From Sphingobium sp. SCG-1 (GTDB lineage Bacteria > Pseudomonadota > Alphaproteobacteria > Sphingomonadales > Sphingomonadaceae): DNA of 64,000 nucleotides. Within the stretch, counting starts at the first letter, position 1, and every line of letters begins with the position of its first letter. Positions 19,039-27,730 of the stretch are shown here, piece after piece. The translations under genes were made by a program, and so were the position numbers. The stretch is taken from positions 744,001 to 808,000 of the forward strand of contig NZ_CP026372.1 in NCBI RefSeq assembly GCF_002953135.1. The letters are read 5' to 3'. The notes beneath the pieces are model-generated. The model saw nothing but the letters and a program-made list of their open reading frames with translations. It did not search any database and was not told where the DNA came from.

Positions 19039-20052
19039 TCAGAAAATCGTCGTCAGCGCATAGAATAGCGCGCCCACCGCAGCCGACGCGGGTATGGTGA
19101 TGACCCATGCGGTAATCACCCCGCGCGCAACGTCCCATCGCACTGCCGAGGCGCGCCGCGCGGCGCCCGCGCCGATGATGCTGCCTGTGATGGTATGCGT
19201 GGTCGAAACCGGTATTCCGAGCAGCGACGCCCCGAACAATACGACAGATCCGCCCATCGACGCGCTGAACCCCTGATGCTGCGACAGCCGCGTTATGCGT
19301 GACCCCATCGTCTGAATGATCTTCCAGCCGCCCGACATCGTGCCAAGGGCAATGGCGATATAGCAGCTTATCGCGACCCAGTGCGGCACGGCGAACTCTC
19401 CGGAGAGATAGCCGGTCGAGTAGAGGAGCACCGTGATGATCCCCATCGTCTTCTGCGCATCGTTGAGGCCGTGGCTCAGCGAATAGGCGGCGGACGACAG
19501 GAGGTGCAGCGCGCGGAAGCTGCGTTCCGCCCGACCTGCCGTCGCGTTGCGGAATATCCAACTCGACACCAGCATCACGAACATCGCCAGAAACATGCCG
19601 AGCGTCGGCGATAACACGATCGCCAGGAGCGTCTTGTTGAGGCCACTCCACTGAATGCCGTTCAGCCCCGCATGCGCGACACCCGCACCAATCAGCCCGC
19701 CGACGAGCGCATGGCTGCTGGAGGAGGGGATGCCCTTCAGCCAAGTCACAACGTTCCAGAACATGGCGCCTCCCAGCGCACCGAAGATGACCGCAGGCGT
19801 CACCAGTTCCTTGTCGATCAACCCCTTGCCGATCGTTTCCGCAACGGCATGGAGGCTTGGGAAAGCGAGCGTCAGGAAGTAGGCTGCGAAGTTGAAGGTC
19901 GCGGCGAACAGCACGGCCTGCAACGGCGTAAGCAACCGCGTCGCCACCACCGTTGCGATGGAGTTCGCCGCATCGTGAAGCCCGTTAAGGAAATCGAACG
20001 CGAGCGCACAGAAGATGAGGCCCACCAGCAGCGGGAATGCCAACTCGTGCAT
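19039..20052 (-). CDS. pit: Inorganic phosphate transporter, PiT family
   Basis: 337 aa polytopic inner-membrane protein with the two PHO4 signature repeats: FLNGLHDAANSIATVVATRL near the N-terminus and SHGLNDAQKTMGIITVLL near the middle. It carries out metal-phosphate symport with protons. The gene begins 2 bases after the stop of the DUF47-containing protein, the usual partner of Pit transporters, so the two form an operon. Confidence 0.93.
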   Translation of the reverse strand: MHELAFPLLVGLIFCALAFDFLNGLHDAANSIATVVATRLLTPLQAVLFAATFNFAAYFLTLAFPSLHAVAETIGKGLIDKELVTPAVIFGALGGAMFWNVVTWLKGIPSSSSHALVGGLIGAGVAHAGLNGIQWSGLNKTLLAIVLSPTLGMFLAMFVMLVSSWIFRNATAGRAERSFRALHLLSSAAYSLSHGLNDAQKTMGIITVLLYSTGYLSGEFAVPHWVAISCYIAIALGTMSGGWKIIQTMGSRITRLSQHQGFSASMGGSVVLFGASLLGIPVSTTHTITGSIIGAGAARRASAVRWDVARGVITAWVITIPASAAVGALFYALTTIF

Positions 20053-20054
20053 GG

Positions 20055-21185
20055 TCAGGCGTGATCGATGACGATGCCGTCAATCTCGTTCGCGACATCC
20101 TCGAACGAATCCACGATCCTCTCCAGATGCTTATAGATTTCCTGATCCACCACGAACTTCAGCGTGTTCGGGCCGCCATTGGCCTTGAATGTCTTCTTGA
20201 GACCGGCGGCATGTATCTCGTCCGCGTGACCTTCCATCCGCACCAGACGTTCGGTCAGTTCGTGAAGCCGTTTGCCGTTCCGCGCCACATCGCGCAGCAA
20301 TGGCATCGCTTCGGCAGTCAGGCGCGCCGCATCCACGACGATGGCGGTCATGTCGCGCATCTCTGCTTCGAACGCCTCAACTTCATACAGGTCGATCGCT
20401 TGCACGGCCGCCTGCATCTCGTCGATGCAATCGTCGAGGGCACCGATGAGGCTCGTGATTGCGCCGCGATCGAACGGCGTCAGGAACGTCTTGCGCACGG
20501 TCTGAAGCGTTTCGCGCGTGATCTCGTCGGCGTCATGTTCGCGCTCGATCACTTCGCGGATGTGGTCCTTGCGCGCCGAACCGCCTTCGAACAACCGGGC
20601 CAGCGCGTCGGCGGCGGCCATTACCGTCACCGAATGCGCCTCGAACAGCTCGAAGAAGTTGCCGCTCTTGGGAAGCAGCCTCTGGAACCACGCAAACATC
20701 TCACCAATCCCTGTTTTCTTGGCAACCAGGCCAAACACACGCATACGTTGCGCCGCTGCCTTGAACTCGCGTGCGCCGAACGAACGTATGAGATCGCGAA
20801 GATCGTCCTCGTCCACGGCGTTCGCCGCTTCGGCGAGCGAGAACCAGCGGCGTTCGCGTTCGTCCGCTTCCTTCCACTCGCTAAGTTCCCGTGTCACTGC
20901 AAGAGGATAAACGTCGACATCGACCATCAGCGACGCGCCGCTGCCCTTGGTCTTGCGATAGCGGTAGGAGCCAAGTGGTGTCGGGCAGACGGGTCCGCAA
21001 ACACCCGCTTCCTCTTCGGCTTCCTGCGCCGCGGCGGCATGAGGCGCGATGCCCGCGCCGATATTTCCCTTGGGAATGACCCATCGTCCTGACCCGCGCG
21101 ATGTCACCAGCATGATGCGGACGGCGGCGTCCGTCGCTATCGTATCGGCCCGATAGGGAAGGGCTGCGATCTGACGAATTTTCAA
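20055..21185 (-). CDS. NUDIX hydrolase fused to DUF47 (PhoU-like) protein
   Basis: 376 aa from a TTG at 21185 with GGGAG upstream. Residues 1-150 are NUDIX: GRWVIPKGNIGAG and then QEAEEEAGV, in which the canonical Arg of the Nudix box is Gln and an upstream Glu is missing, as in some inositol-pyrophosphate-type relatives. Residues about 163-376 are DUF47: GEMFAWFQRLLPKSGNFFEL, HDADEITRETL and LERIVDSFEDVANEIDGIV. DUF47 proteins normally start at MFxWFQ, so either this is a true fusion or two genes share one frame. It precedes pit. Longer starts would overlap the divergent gene's promoter. Confidence 0.75.
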   Translation of the reverse strand: MKIRQIAALPYRADTIATDAAVRIMLVTSRGSGRWVIPKGNIGAGIAPHAAAAQEAEEEAGVCGPVCPTPLGSYRYRKTKGSGASLMVDVDVYPLAVTRELSEWKEADERERRWFSLAEAANAVDEDDLRDLIRSFGAREFKAAAQRMRVFGLVAKKTGIGEMFAWFQRLLPKSGNFFELFEAHSVTVMAAADALARLFEGGSARKDHIREVIEREHDADEITRETLQTVRKTFLTPFDRGAITSLIGALDDCIDEMQAAVQAIDLYEVEAFEAEMRDMTAIVVDAARLTAEAMPLLRDVARNGKRLHELTERLVRMEGHADEIHAAGLKKTFKANGGPNTLKFVVDQEIYKHLERIVDSFEDVANEIDGIVIDHA

Positions 21186-21367
21186 GGCTCCCGGCTTATA
21201 GTTATGCGTTCGACGGCGTTGGACTCGCGCTGCGGCTACTGCAAGACCTAAATTATCTGTTGGTCTATGCACGCTATAACGGGTTAACGGCGTGCGCGTG
21301 TTCCCATTGACGATCGGCCGGGCAGTGCCCAGCAAGGCCGCACATAGGCAAGCCAGAAGGACCAAGC

Positions 21368-22471
21368 ATGAGTCAGACCCAGCTTTTCACGCCTTACAAT
21401 ATTGGTCGTATTGCGCTCGCGAATCGGATCGTCATTGCGCCGATGTGCCAATATTCGGCGGAGGATGGCTGCATGACGGATTGGCACCTGATCCATCTTG
21501 GGCATCTGGCTCTCTCCGGCGCGGCGTTGCTGACGATCGAGGCGACTGCCGTGGTGCCGGAGGGGCGGATCACCTATGCCGATGTAGGCCTGTGGTCCGA
21601 TGAGACGGAAGCAGCGATGGCGCGCACGCTGGCGAGCGTGCGGCGCTATTCGGACATGCCGATCGCCATTCAGCTTTCCCATGCCGGTCGTAAGGCGTCC
21701 ACCGACAAACCTTGGCATGGGGGTGCGCAGATCGGGCCTCAAGAGAAGGACGGCTGGCAAACCGTCGCTCCTTCCGCATTGGCCTTCGATCAGGACCAGA
21801 ATGCGCCGCTGGCGCTGGATCGCGAAGGGCTTTCAAGAGTGCGCGACGGTTTTGCGGATGCAGCGAAGCGGGCGGCACGGCTGGGGATCGACGCAATCCA
21901 GATCCATGGCGCGCATGGATATCTGCTCCACCAGTTCCTTTCGCCCTTGTCCAACCGTCGTGAGGATGAATATGGCGGAAGTCTGGAAAATCGGATACGC
22001 TTTCCCCTCGAAATATTCGATGCCGTTCAGGCCGCTTTTCCCGCCGATCGCCCCGTCACCATGCGCGTGTCGGGCACTGACTGGGTGGATGGCGGCTGGG
22101 ATATCGAGCAAACCATCATATTGGCCCAGGCCCTCGAAGCGCGCGGCTGCGATGCGATCCATGTATCCAGCGGCGGCCTTGCGCCTGCCCAGCGAATCTC
22201 GGTCGGGCCAGGCTATCAGGTTCCGCTCGCCCGCGCTGTCAAGGCTGCGACGAACATGCCGGTCGTGGCCGTTGGCCTCATCACCGGATACGATCAGGCC
22301 GAAGAGATACTCAGGGCAGGGGACGCCGACCTTATCGCCTTGGCGAGGGGCGTGCTCTACGATCCGCGATGGCCCTGGCATGCTGCCGCCCATTTCGGGG
22401 AAAGTGTGAAGGCGCCGCCTCAATATCTCCGGTCGCAGCCGAGGGAATATAGCGACCTCTTCAATTCATGA
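21368..22471 (+). CDS. NADH:flavin oxidoreductase, Old Yellow Enzyme family (YqjM type)
   Basis: 367 aa FMN-dependent ene-reductase. APMCQYSAEDG near residue 25 has the cysteine typical of the thermophilic-like YqjM/XenA subclass. IQLSHAGRKAS, IHGAHGYLLHQFLSPLSNRR, GGSLENRIRFPLEI and the phosphate-binding GDADLIALARGVLYDPRWP follow in order. It reduces activated C=C bonds with NAD(P)H; the physiological substrate is unknown. A single gene, divergent from the NUDIX-DUF47 gene. Confidence 0.92.
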   Translation: MSQTQLFTPYNIGRIALANRIVIAPMCQYSAEDGCMTDWHLIHLGHLALSGAALLTIEATAVVPEGRITYADVGLWSDETEAAMARTLASVRRYSDMPIAIQLSHAGRKASTDKPWHGGAQIGPQEKDGWQTVAPSALAFDQDQNAPLALDREGLSRVRDGFADAAKRAARLGIDAIQIHGAHGYLLHQFLSPLSNRREDEYGGSLENRIRFPLEIFDAVQAAFPADRPVTMRVSGTDWVDGGWDIEQTIILAQALEARGCDAIHVSSGGLAPAQRISVGPGYQVPLARAVKAATNMPVVAVGLITGYDQAEEILRAGDADLIALARGVLYDPRWPWHAAAHFGESVKAPPQYLRSQPREYSDLFNS

Positions 22472-22503
22472 GGCCGCGAACCATCGCCTGACCAAGCGGC
22501 CGC

Positions 22504-24318
22504 TCAAGCAGAGCGAGTCATCGCAGCGATCCGCTCGTCGACACGGCGTTCCAGGATCGTGAGCGGCATAGCGCCTTCCTTCAGGATCTCATGAAATGCC
22601 TTGAGATCGAATTTTGCGCCCAGTGCCGCCTGCGCCTTCGCCCGCGCACGGCTCCACGCCATGTGTCCGACCTTGTAGCTGCACGCCTGTCCCGCCTGCG
22701 TGCAGTACCGCTCGACTTCGCGCTGTGTGCGCGGACGCGCGAAGCCCGTCGTCGCGACCATGTAATCAGTCGCTTTCTCGCGGCTCCATTGCTTCGCGTG
22801 TATCCCGGTGTCGACGACTAGCCTTGTCGCACGGAACAGGAACGACTGGAGATAGCCGACACGCTCCAAGGGCGTCGTATAAGCCTTCAACTCGTCGGCA
22901 AGCTGCTCGGCATACAGCGCCCAGCCTTCGGAATAGGCCGAGAAGAAGCCGATCTTGCGCAGTGTCGGAATGTCGCGCGATTCCTGCGCCAGGCTGATCT
23001 GGAGATGGTGGCCGGGCACGCCTTCATGATAGGTGAGCGAGGGCAGCGTATATTTGGGCCAGTCGCCCACGTCCTTCAGATTGACGAAATAGATCGCGGG
23101 CCGCGAACCGTCCAATGACGCGCGATTATAATAGCCGTTCGATGCGCCATCCTGAATCTCGACCGGCACCGCGCGGATTTCCAGCGGCTGTGTCGGCACG
23201 GTGGCGAACGCCTGCGGGAGCTTCGCATACATCGCCTTCACGCCTTCGTTCAGCCCGGCGATCAGTTCCTCCCGGCCAGCGGCGGTATTCGCATACAACT
23301 GGTCGGGCGCGACATTGAGCTTGGCAAGGCGTTCGCCGACCGTGCCGCCGGTATAGCCCTGCGACGTCAGGATCGCGTCGATCTGCCCGCTGATCTCCGC
23401 AACCTGTGCAAGGCCCAACTTGTGCACGTCGTCCGGACTCATCGTGGTCGTGGTCGCCTGATTGAGCGCCATCGCATAGATCGCGTCGCCGTTGGGCACG
23501 CGCCAGATGCCGTCGCCCGGCTTGGTCGTAGGCTTCAGCTTTTCGATCAATGCGATCTGCCGGTCGAGCGCAGGATAGACCTTGCCCTCGACGATCGACG
23601 CAGCCTGCGCCTGCCAGTCGCCTGCGATGCCCTTCGCCCCCGCGCGTTTGACGAGCGACTGCACGATACTGGACGTGGCGGCGGGTTGCCCGCGCAGCTT
23701 GCGCATCTGCCCCAGCGTCAGGTCGAGCGACCAGCCGGGCGCGAGCAGCCCCTTGGCCGCCTCCGCCTGCTGCATGGCGCTTTCCTGGTCGAGTACCGTC
23801 GCGAACTGATCGAGCCGCGCCAGATAGGCGTCGGCATCCGGCTTCTGGTTGATCGTGTGCGCGGTATTGAGGAAGTCGGGCACCGAGAAATATGCGCCGC
23901 CCTGCTGGAAGATACGATAGGGGCGAATAGGGCTGTCGATCCCGAAGCGTTCGGTCGCTGCGATCTGCGTATTGAGCGAATACAAGACCACTTCGAGGTT
24001 GAGCCGCGCCGCAGGAGACAGGGCAGGCGTGTCGAAGCGACGCAGGCTGGCGATCGACGCCTTCACTTGCGCGACATCCCTCGCGCGCTTTTCTGGCGTC
24101 CGTGGCGACAGCTGGCTTTTCGCTGCGGCAAGCGGTCCGCGATCCAGCCCCAGCGATGTCGTCAGTTCAGGCGAACGCGCCAGCGACTGCTGGAAGACAT
24201 GCTCGAACTCGGCGTTGAGCGCAGCATCTCCAGCGGGTTGCGCGAAGCCCTTCGTCTGGATCAACGCAGCGCTGATTGCGGCTGCACCGCTGGTGGCAAG
24301 AAATTGTCTGCGATCCAC
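22504..24318 (-). CDS. DUF885 family protein, exported
   Basis: 604 aa. The N-terminus MDRRQFLATSGAAAISAAL is a twin-arginine signal, so the protein is probably periplasmic. The DUF885 hallmark YHEGVPGHHLQ lies near residue 430, a metalloprotease-like HExxxHH motif, and YSEGWALYAEQLADEL follows about 30 residues on. The length (about 600 aa) is normal. Members are presumed zinc peptidases with unknown substrates. It is a monocistronic gene convergent with the OYE gene. Confidence 0.88.
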   Translation of the reverse strand: MDRRQFLATSGAAAISAALIQTKGFAQPAGDAALNAEFEHVFQQSLARSPELTTSLGLDRGPLAAAKSQLSPRTPEKRARDVAQVKASIASLRRFDTPALSPAARLNLEVVLYSLNTQIAATERFGIDSPIRPYRIFQQGGAYFSVPDFLNTAHTINQKPDADAYLARLDQFATVLDQESAMQQAEAAKGLLAPGWSLDLTLGQMRKLRGQPAATSSIVQSLVKRAGAKGIAGDWQAQAASIVEGKVYPALDRQIALIEKLKPTTKPGDGIWRVPNGDAIYAMALNQATTTTMSPDDVHKLGLAQVAEISGQIDAILTSQGYTGGTVGERLAKLNVAPDQLYANTAAGREELIAGLNEGVKAMYAKLPQAFATVPTQPLEIRAVPVEIQDGASNGYYNRASLDGSRPAIYFVNLKDVGDWPKYTLPSLTYHEGVPGHHLQISLAQESRDIPTLRKIGFFSAYSEGWALYAEQLADELKAYTTPLERVGYLQSFLFRATRLVVDTGIHAKQWSREKATDYMVATTGFARPRTQREVERYCTQAGQACSYKVGHMAWSRARAKAQAALGAKFDLKAFHEILKEGAMPLTILERRVDERIAAMTRSA

Positions 24319-24696
24319 GGCTAAGTCTCCGCCTTAGGTATAATTGGTAATCTTTACTATGGCTTACGCTACCTTCGATCAACCGGTAATCCGACGAGCA
24401 CTTGCTGTGACGGCCATCTGCCGGAAGTACGATTACATCGCCCTGGTGCCGCATCGCGGCCCGCGAAGCGGCAAATGCTCTCCGTCACCGGTGAAGCAGG
24501 CTCGGACCGAAGCGCTGGTCGCAGTCCCTGTCGGCAGCATGCCACCTGACGTGTACTGCAGGTATGTTCGTGCAGAAATTCGGTCTTCCTGCATCGCGAC
24601 ATCTTTCGGTACTTCAGGGATTTAATTCAGCCTTCTCAGTACTATATTCCCTTTGTGGCAGACGACGCCGCCGTTTCACATCTTCAGGAGTCTCGA
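24319..24696. other. Divergent spacer between DUF885 and S8 protease genes
   Basis: About 380 bases holding the promoters of two divergent genes. Open frames here have no motif. CAGGAG at 24685-24690 is the protease ribosome binding site. No EcfG-like promoter or dyad was found. Confidence 0.4.
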
Positions 24697-25692
24697 TTGA
24701 CCCGTTCGTTTTGGGGCGTGCTTCGGCGCGTTGCTCTGGTCGCGTGGGCCGCCGCCTTGTGCCCGGCTGCGCACGCGAATGAAACCCCGCGCCCGCAGCG
24801 CGGCAGTCTGGAATACCGCCTCAGTTGGGGCGCTGGGGCGGTGCGGGCGGACCGCGCCTACCGCGCGGGTGCGACCGGCAATGGCGTCGTCGTCGCCATG
24901 ATCGACACTGGCCTTGGCGGACCCAATCTGTTCGCGCATCTCTCGCCCGCCTCAACCGACCTCGTGCCAAGGCGCGAACCCGACCAAGGGCAAGCCAATC
25001 ATGGTGAACAGACCGCATCCCTGCTTGCCAGCGCGCTGGATGGCAGCGGCACCTTCGGCGTGGCCTATGACGCGACGCTGCTGTCGATACGTGCCGACCG
25101 CGACGGGTCGTGCCGCACGACGTGCAGCTTCGATCCGGCAGTCCTGGCGAAAGCCATTGACTATGCGGTCGACAATGGCGCGCGCGTGATCGGCCTGCCG
25201 CTCGCGTCCTATCGCCGCCTGCCTGCCATGGAAAAGGCGCTGGAACATGCGGTCGCGTCCGGCGCGCTGATCGTCGCAGCAGCCGGGAATGATGGCGACA
25301 AGGAACCCGTCTGGCCCGCACGCTATGCCTCCGATCCGCGCTTCGCCGACGCGGTGATCGTTGCGGGGGCGAGCACTGCAACCGGAAAGCTCGCCAACTG
25401 GTCGAACAAGGCGGGGTCCGCAGCGGAGCGCTACCTCGTCGCACCGGGCCAGAATGTCATTGTCGATTGCGGGCAACGTTATTGCTCGCTCGTGTCGGGC
25501 ACGTCCTATTCGGTATCCTATGTGGCCGGAGCAGCGGCATTGCTGATGAGCCAGCGCCCGGACCTGAAAGCGGGCGACGTGGCGCGATTGCTGCTGGACG
25601 GCGCGCGCGACCTCCGTGCGCGAGGCACTGACGCGGTGAGCGGGCGGGGCGTTCTCGACATCGCGCGCTCGCTCAAGCTTGCCGCTAATTAG
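24697..25692 (+). CDS. Exported subtilisin-like serine protease (S8)
   Basis: 331 aa from a TTG at 24697, chosen because CAGGAG lies 6 bases upstream and the result starts with a clean signal peptide (TRSFWGVLRRVALVAWAAAL, cleavage after AHA). The triad is visible: Asp in AMIDTGLGG near residue 69, His in NHGEQTASLLAS near 100, Ser in SGTSYSVSYVAGAAALL near 267, with the oxyanion region VAAAGNDGD. Substrate unknown. The stop codon sits in a perfect 16-bp palindrome (25681-25696), GCCGCTAATTAGCGGC, which may end transcription. The lipoprotein gene follows from its own promoter. Confidence 0.88.
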   Translation: MTRSFWGVLRRVALVAWAAALCPAAHANETPRPQRGSLEYRLSWGAGAVRADRAYRAGATGNGVVVAMIDTGLGGPNLFAHLSPASTDLVPRREPDQGQANHGEQTASLLASALDGSGTFGVAYDATLLSIRADRDGSCRTTCSFDPAVLAKAIDYAVDNGARVIGLPLASYRRLPAMEKALEHAVASGALIVAAAGNDGDKEPVWPARYASDPRFADAVIVAGASTATGKLANWSNKAGSAAERYLVAPGQNVIVDCGQRYCSLVSGTSYSVSYVAGAAALLMSQRPDLKAGDVARLLLDGARDLRARGTDAVSGRGVLDIARSLKLAAN

Positions 25693-25735
25693 CGGCTGAA
25701 GAGCCAACTTTGTCGCTAACTTACATCTAGCCCTT

Positions 25736-25760
25736 GGAACGGGCCAATTTCAGGAGGGTT
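25736..25760 (+). promoter_or_regulatory. EcfG-like general stress promoter for lipoprotein gene
   Basis: GGAAC (25736-25740), 16 bases, GGTT (25757-25760). This fits the alphaproteobacterial EcfG pattern GGAAC-N16/17-CGTT with one mismatch. Transcription would start near 25768, about 20 bases before the ATG at 25788. Confidence 0.55.
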
Positions 25761-25787
25761 CAACTCGCGATCATCATGGAGAACATC

Positions 25788-26255
25788 ATGAAAAAGCGAG
25801 TCTATCTTACATATGCGTCCGTGATTGCGTGGGGGGCGCTTTCTGCATGTTCAGGCAATAACGCGTCGTCCGATCCGAATGGCAATGCATCGAGCATCGG
25901 CAATATGTCGGCAGGCAACGGGGCGTCGGGCAACAACGGCATGATAGGCGGCAGCGCGGGCACGACCGGCAACGCCGCTGGTGATCCGGGCATGGGCACC
26001 GCAGGGTCGCTCGGCACGGCAGGAAGCTCGACGGGCAGCACCGGGACGGCCACTGGCGCAAGTTCAGGCGGCTCATCCGGTGGCGGTACAACCGGCGGTG
26101 GCACGACTGGTGGCGGTATGAGCGGCTCCTCCGGTGCAGGCGGTGGCACGACCGGAGGCACCACAAGCGGCGGCAGCACTGGAGGTGGCAGCACGACTGG
26201 CGGCTCTGGCGGTTCCAGCGGTGGCGGCACATCAGGTGGTAGCAGTGGCGGTTGA
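25788..26255 (+). CDS. Gly/Ser/Thr-rich low-complexity lipoprotein
   Basis: 155 aa. MKKRVYLTYASVIAWGALSAC is a lipoprotein signal with lipobox LSAC, so Cys21 would be lipidated and anchored. The rest is almost only G, S, T, N and A, first in NGNASS-type repeats and then in repeats of about four to six residues such as TTGGG and SSGGG, with no predicted fold. GGAGA lies 5 bases before the ATG; the ATG at 25776 is an alternative. Such proteins may be disordered surface material. Repeats of this kind are prone to slippage and length variation. Confidence 0.7.
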   Translation: MKKRVYLTYASVIAWGALSACSGNNASSDPNGNASSIGNMSAGNGASGNNGMIGGSAGTTGNAAGDPGMGTAGSLGTAGSSTGSTGTATGASSGGSSGGGTTGGGTTGGGMSGSSGAGGGTTGGTTSGGSTGGGSTTGGSGGSSGGGTSGGSSGG

Positions 26256-26382
26256 ACGCACGGCTTCGCCATCATAGGTCAATGAGATTAGTAGGCAGCT
26301 TTATCAGTAGCTTACATAGGTTAAAGGCCGGATGTGCATCTCGTCCTAAAGGCGCGGGATCACTCCGGCTTTCGAGGATTTC

Positions 26383-26688
26383 ATGGCAAAGCTCAGCATG
26401 GTCAATAAGAACGAGCGACGCAAGAAGATGGTCGCCAAATATGCGGGAAAATACGCGCGCCTAAAAGAGATGGCGAATGACGAGAGGCTGGACGAAAGCG
26501 AAAGGCTGATCGCGCGATTGAAGATGGCGGAAATCCCTCGCAACGCAAACCCGACCCGCGTCCGTAATCGGTGCGAGATGACGGGCCGACCGCGCTCCTA
26601 TTACCGTAAGTTCCGCCTGTCGCGGATCATGCTGCGTCTGCTGGCGAACCGAGGCCAGCTGCCCGGCGTCATCAAGTCGAGCTGGTAG
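26383..26688 (+). CDS. rpsN: 30S ribosomal protein S14, stand-alone copy
   Basis: 101 aa, the zinc-free (C-) form: it lacks the CxxC-CxxC knuckle of the 61-aa type. It begins MAKLSMVNKNERRKKMVAKY and contains NPTRVRNRCEMTGRPRSYYR and the C-terminal GVIKSSW. S14 binds 16S rRNA in the 30S head. CGAGGA precedes the ATG. No other ribosomal gene is near, whereas rpsN normally lies in the spc operon, so this is a relocated gene or a second copy. Its stop overlaps the convergent oxidoreductase gene by 17 bases. Confidence 0.92.
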   Translation: MAKLSMVNKNERRKKMVAKYAGKYARLKEMANDERLDESERLIARLKMAEIPRNANPTRVRNRCEMTGRPRSYYRKFRLSRIMLRLLANRGQLPGVIKSSW

Positions 26689-27730
26689 GGCGCATCGCGG
26701 CCTCATAAATTTGGTCCAGCGTGGTGGCGACATCGACCAGGCGTTCCGCCGCTGGATCGAACCTGCCGCCGCTCGCCAGGCTTCGCGCCCAATCTACAGC
26801 CGCGCGACCACCCCAGGGGTCATCGCCGCTCGCCAGCAATGTGCGCGATGTGCCTTGCATCGCATGGGCCTCGAAATCGTAGAAGGAGCCGCCGACATTA
26901 CGCATCGCGGCACCGCCCTGCGCTCCATGAAACTCGGCGCCGATGACGGCTTCCTGTCCCGCGTGCAGGTTCCATGAGCAAGCAATGCGAACAACGGCTC
27001 CCGTCGTGAGCCGGAGCGTCGCTACCCCATAATCCTCGACTTGCGCCGTGCGGTCACGCAAAGGCGCACCCTGAGCAAACAGCGCGCTGTCCACCGCAAC
27101 CACCCCCGGGAAGTCGAGCGCCCATAGCGCCAGATCGACGAGATGCACGCCAAGGTCCATCATGCACCCGCCGCCCGATTGCGCCGGGTCATAGAACCAT
27201 GGCTTGTCCGGCCCATAGGCATTGTGGAACACCAGATCGACGCCGTGGACCGCTCCTAGCGCTCCTTCCCCTATCCGGTCGCGAATGGCCTGCATGCCCG
27301 CCGTGAAGCGATAGGACAGATCGACGCCCAACAGCCGGTCTGCCTTTCGTGCTGTGTCGACAACGGCCTGCACTTCGAGGGCGCTACGTCCAAGCGGTTT
27401 CTGGCAGAACACCGCAATGCCGCGATCGAGCGCCTCGATCGACTGCGCCGCGTGCAGGGCGCTGGGCGTTGCGATGACGATGCCGTCGAGGTCCATGTCC
27501 AACAGGGCGTCGAGGGACTCCGCTTCGGTTGCTCCGGGCGCGACCTGCAAGGCTTCGCGGAGGTTGTCTGGACTGAGGTCCGCAACCGCCGCCGCAGTTG
27601 CGAGACCGCTGTCGATCATCGCCTGCATCCGATGCCGCCCGATCCAGCCGACGCCCAGGAAGCCGATACGCGGCCGTCCGATTTTACCGTCAAGTTCGCC
27701 CTCAGCTTCCATCGCCAGCAACTCGTTCAT
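26672..27730 (-). CDS. Gfo/Idh/MocA-family oxidoreductase
   Basis: 352 aa NAD(P)-dependent sugar or inositol dehydrogenase-like enzyme. The Rossmann domain opens RIGFLGVGWIGRHRMQAM near residue 20. FCQKPLGRSALEVQAVVDTA near 115 carries the conserved EKP-type lysine. GGCMMDLGVHLVDLALWAL near 190 carries the catalytic Asp and His. The family includes myo-inositol 2-dehydrogenase and amino-sugar dehydrogenases. Its ATG overlaps the stop of the upstream alcohol dehydrogenase gene by 4 bases, so they are co-translated. Its proximity to Ino1 suggests an inositol-related substrate (inference). Confidence 0.88.
   Translation of the reverse strand: MNELLAMEAEGELDGKIGRPRIGFLGVGWIGRHRMQAMIDSGLATAAAVADLSPDNLREALQVAPGATEAESLDALLDMDLDGIVIATPSALHAAQSIEALDRGIAVFCQKPLGRSALEVQAVVDTARKADRLLGVDLSYRFTAGMQAIRDRIGEGALGAVHGVDLVFHNAYGPDKPWFYDPAQSGGGCMMDLGVHLVDLALWALDFPGVVAVDSALFAQGAPLRDRTAQVEDYGVATLRLTTGAVVRIACSWNLHAGQEAVIGAEFHGAQGGAAMRNVGGSFYDFEAHAMQGTSRTLLASGDDPWGGRAAVDWARSLASGGRFDPAAERLVDVATTLDQIYEAAMRPTSST

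Noticed and set aside
25950..26250. Short repeated DNA that could suggest a CRISPR or tandem-repeat array
   Set aside because: The repeats are in frame and encode the Gly/Ser/Thr tract of the lipoprotein; no constant repeat with unique spacers.
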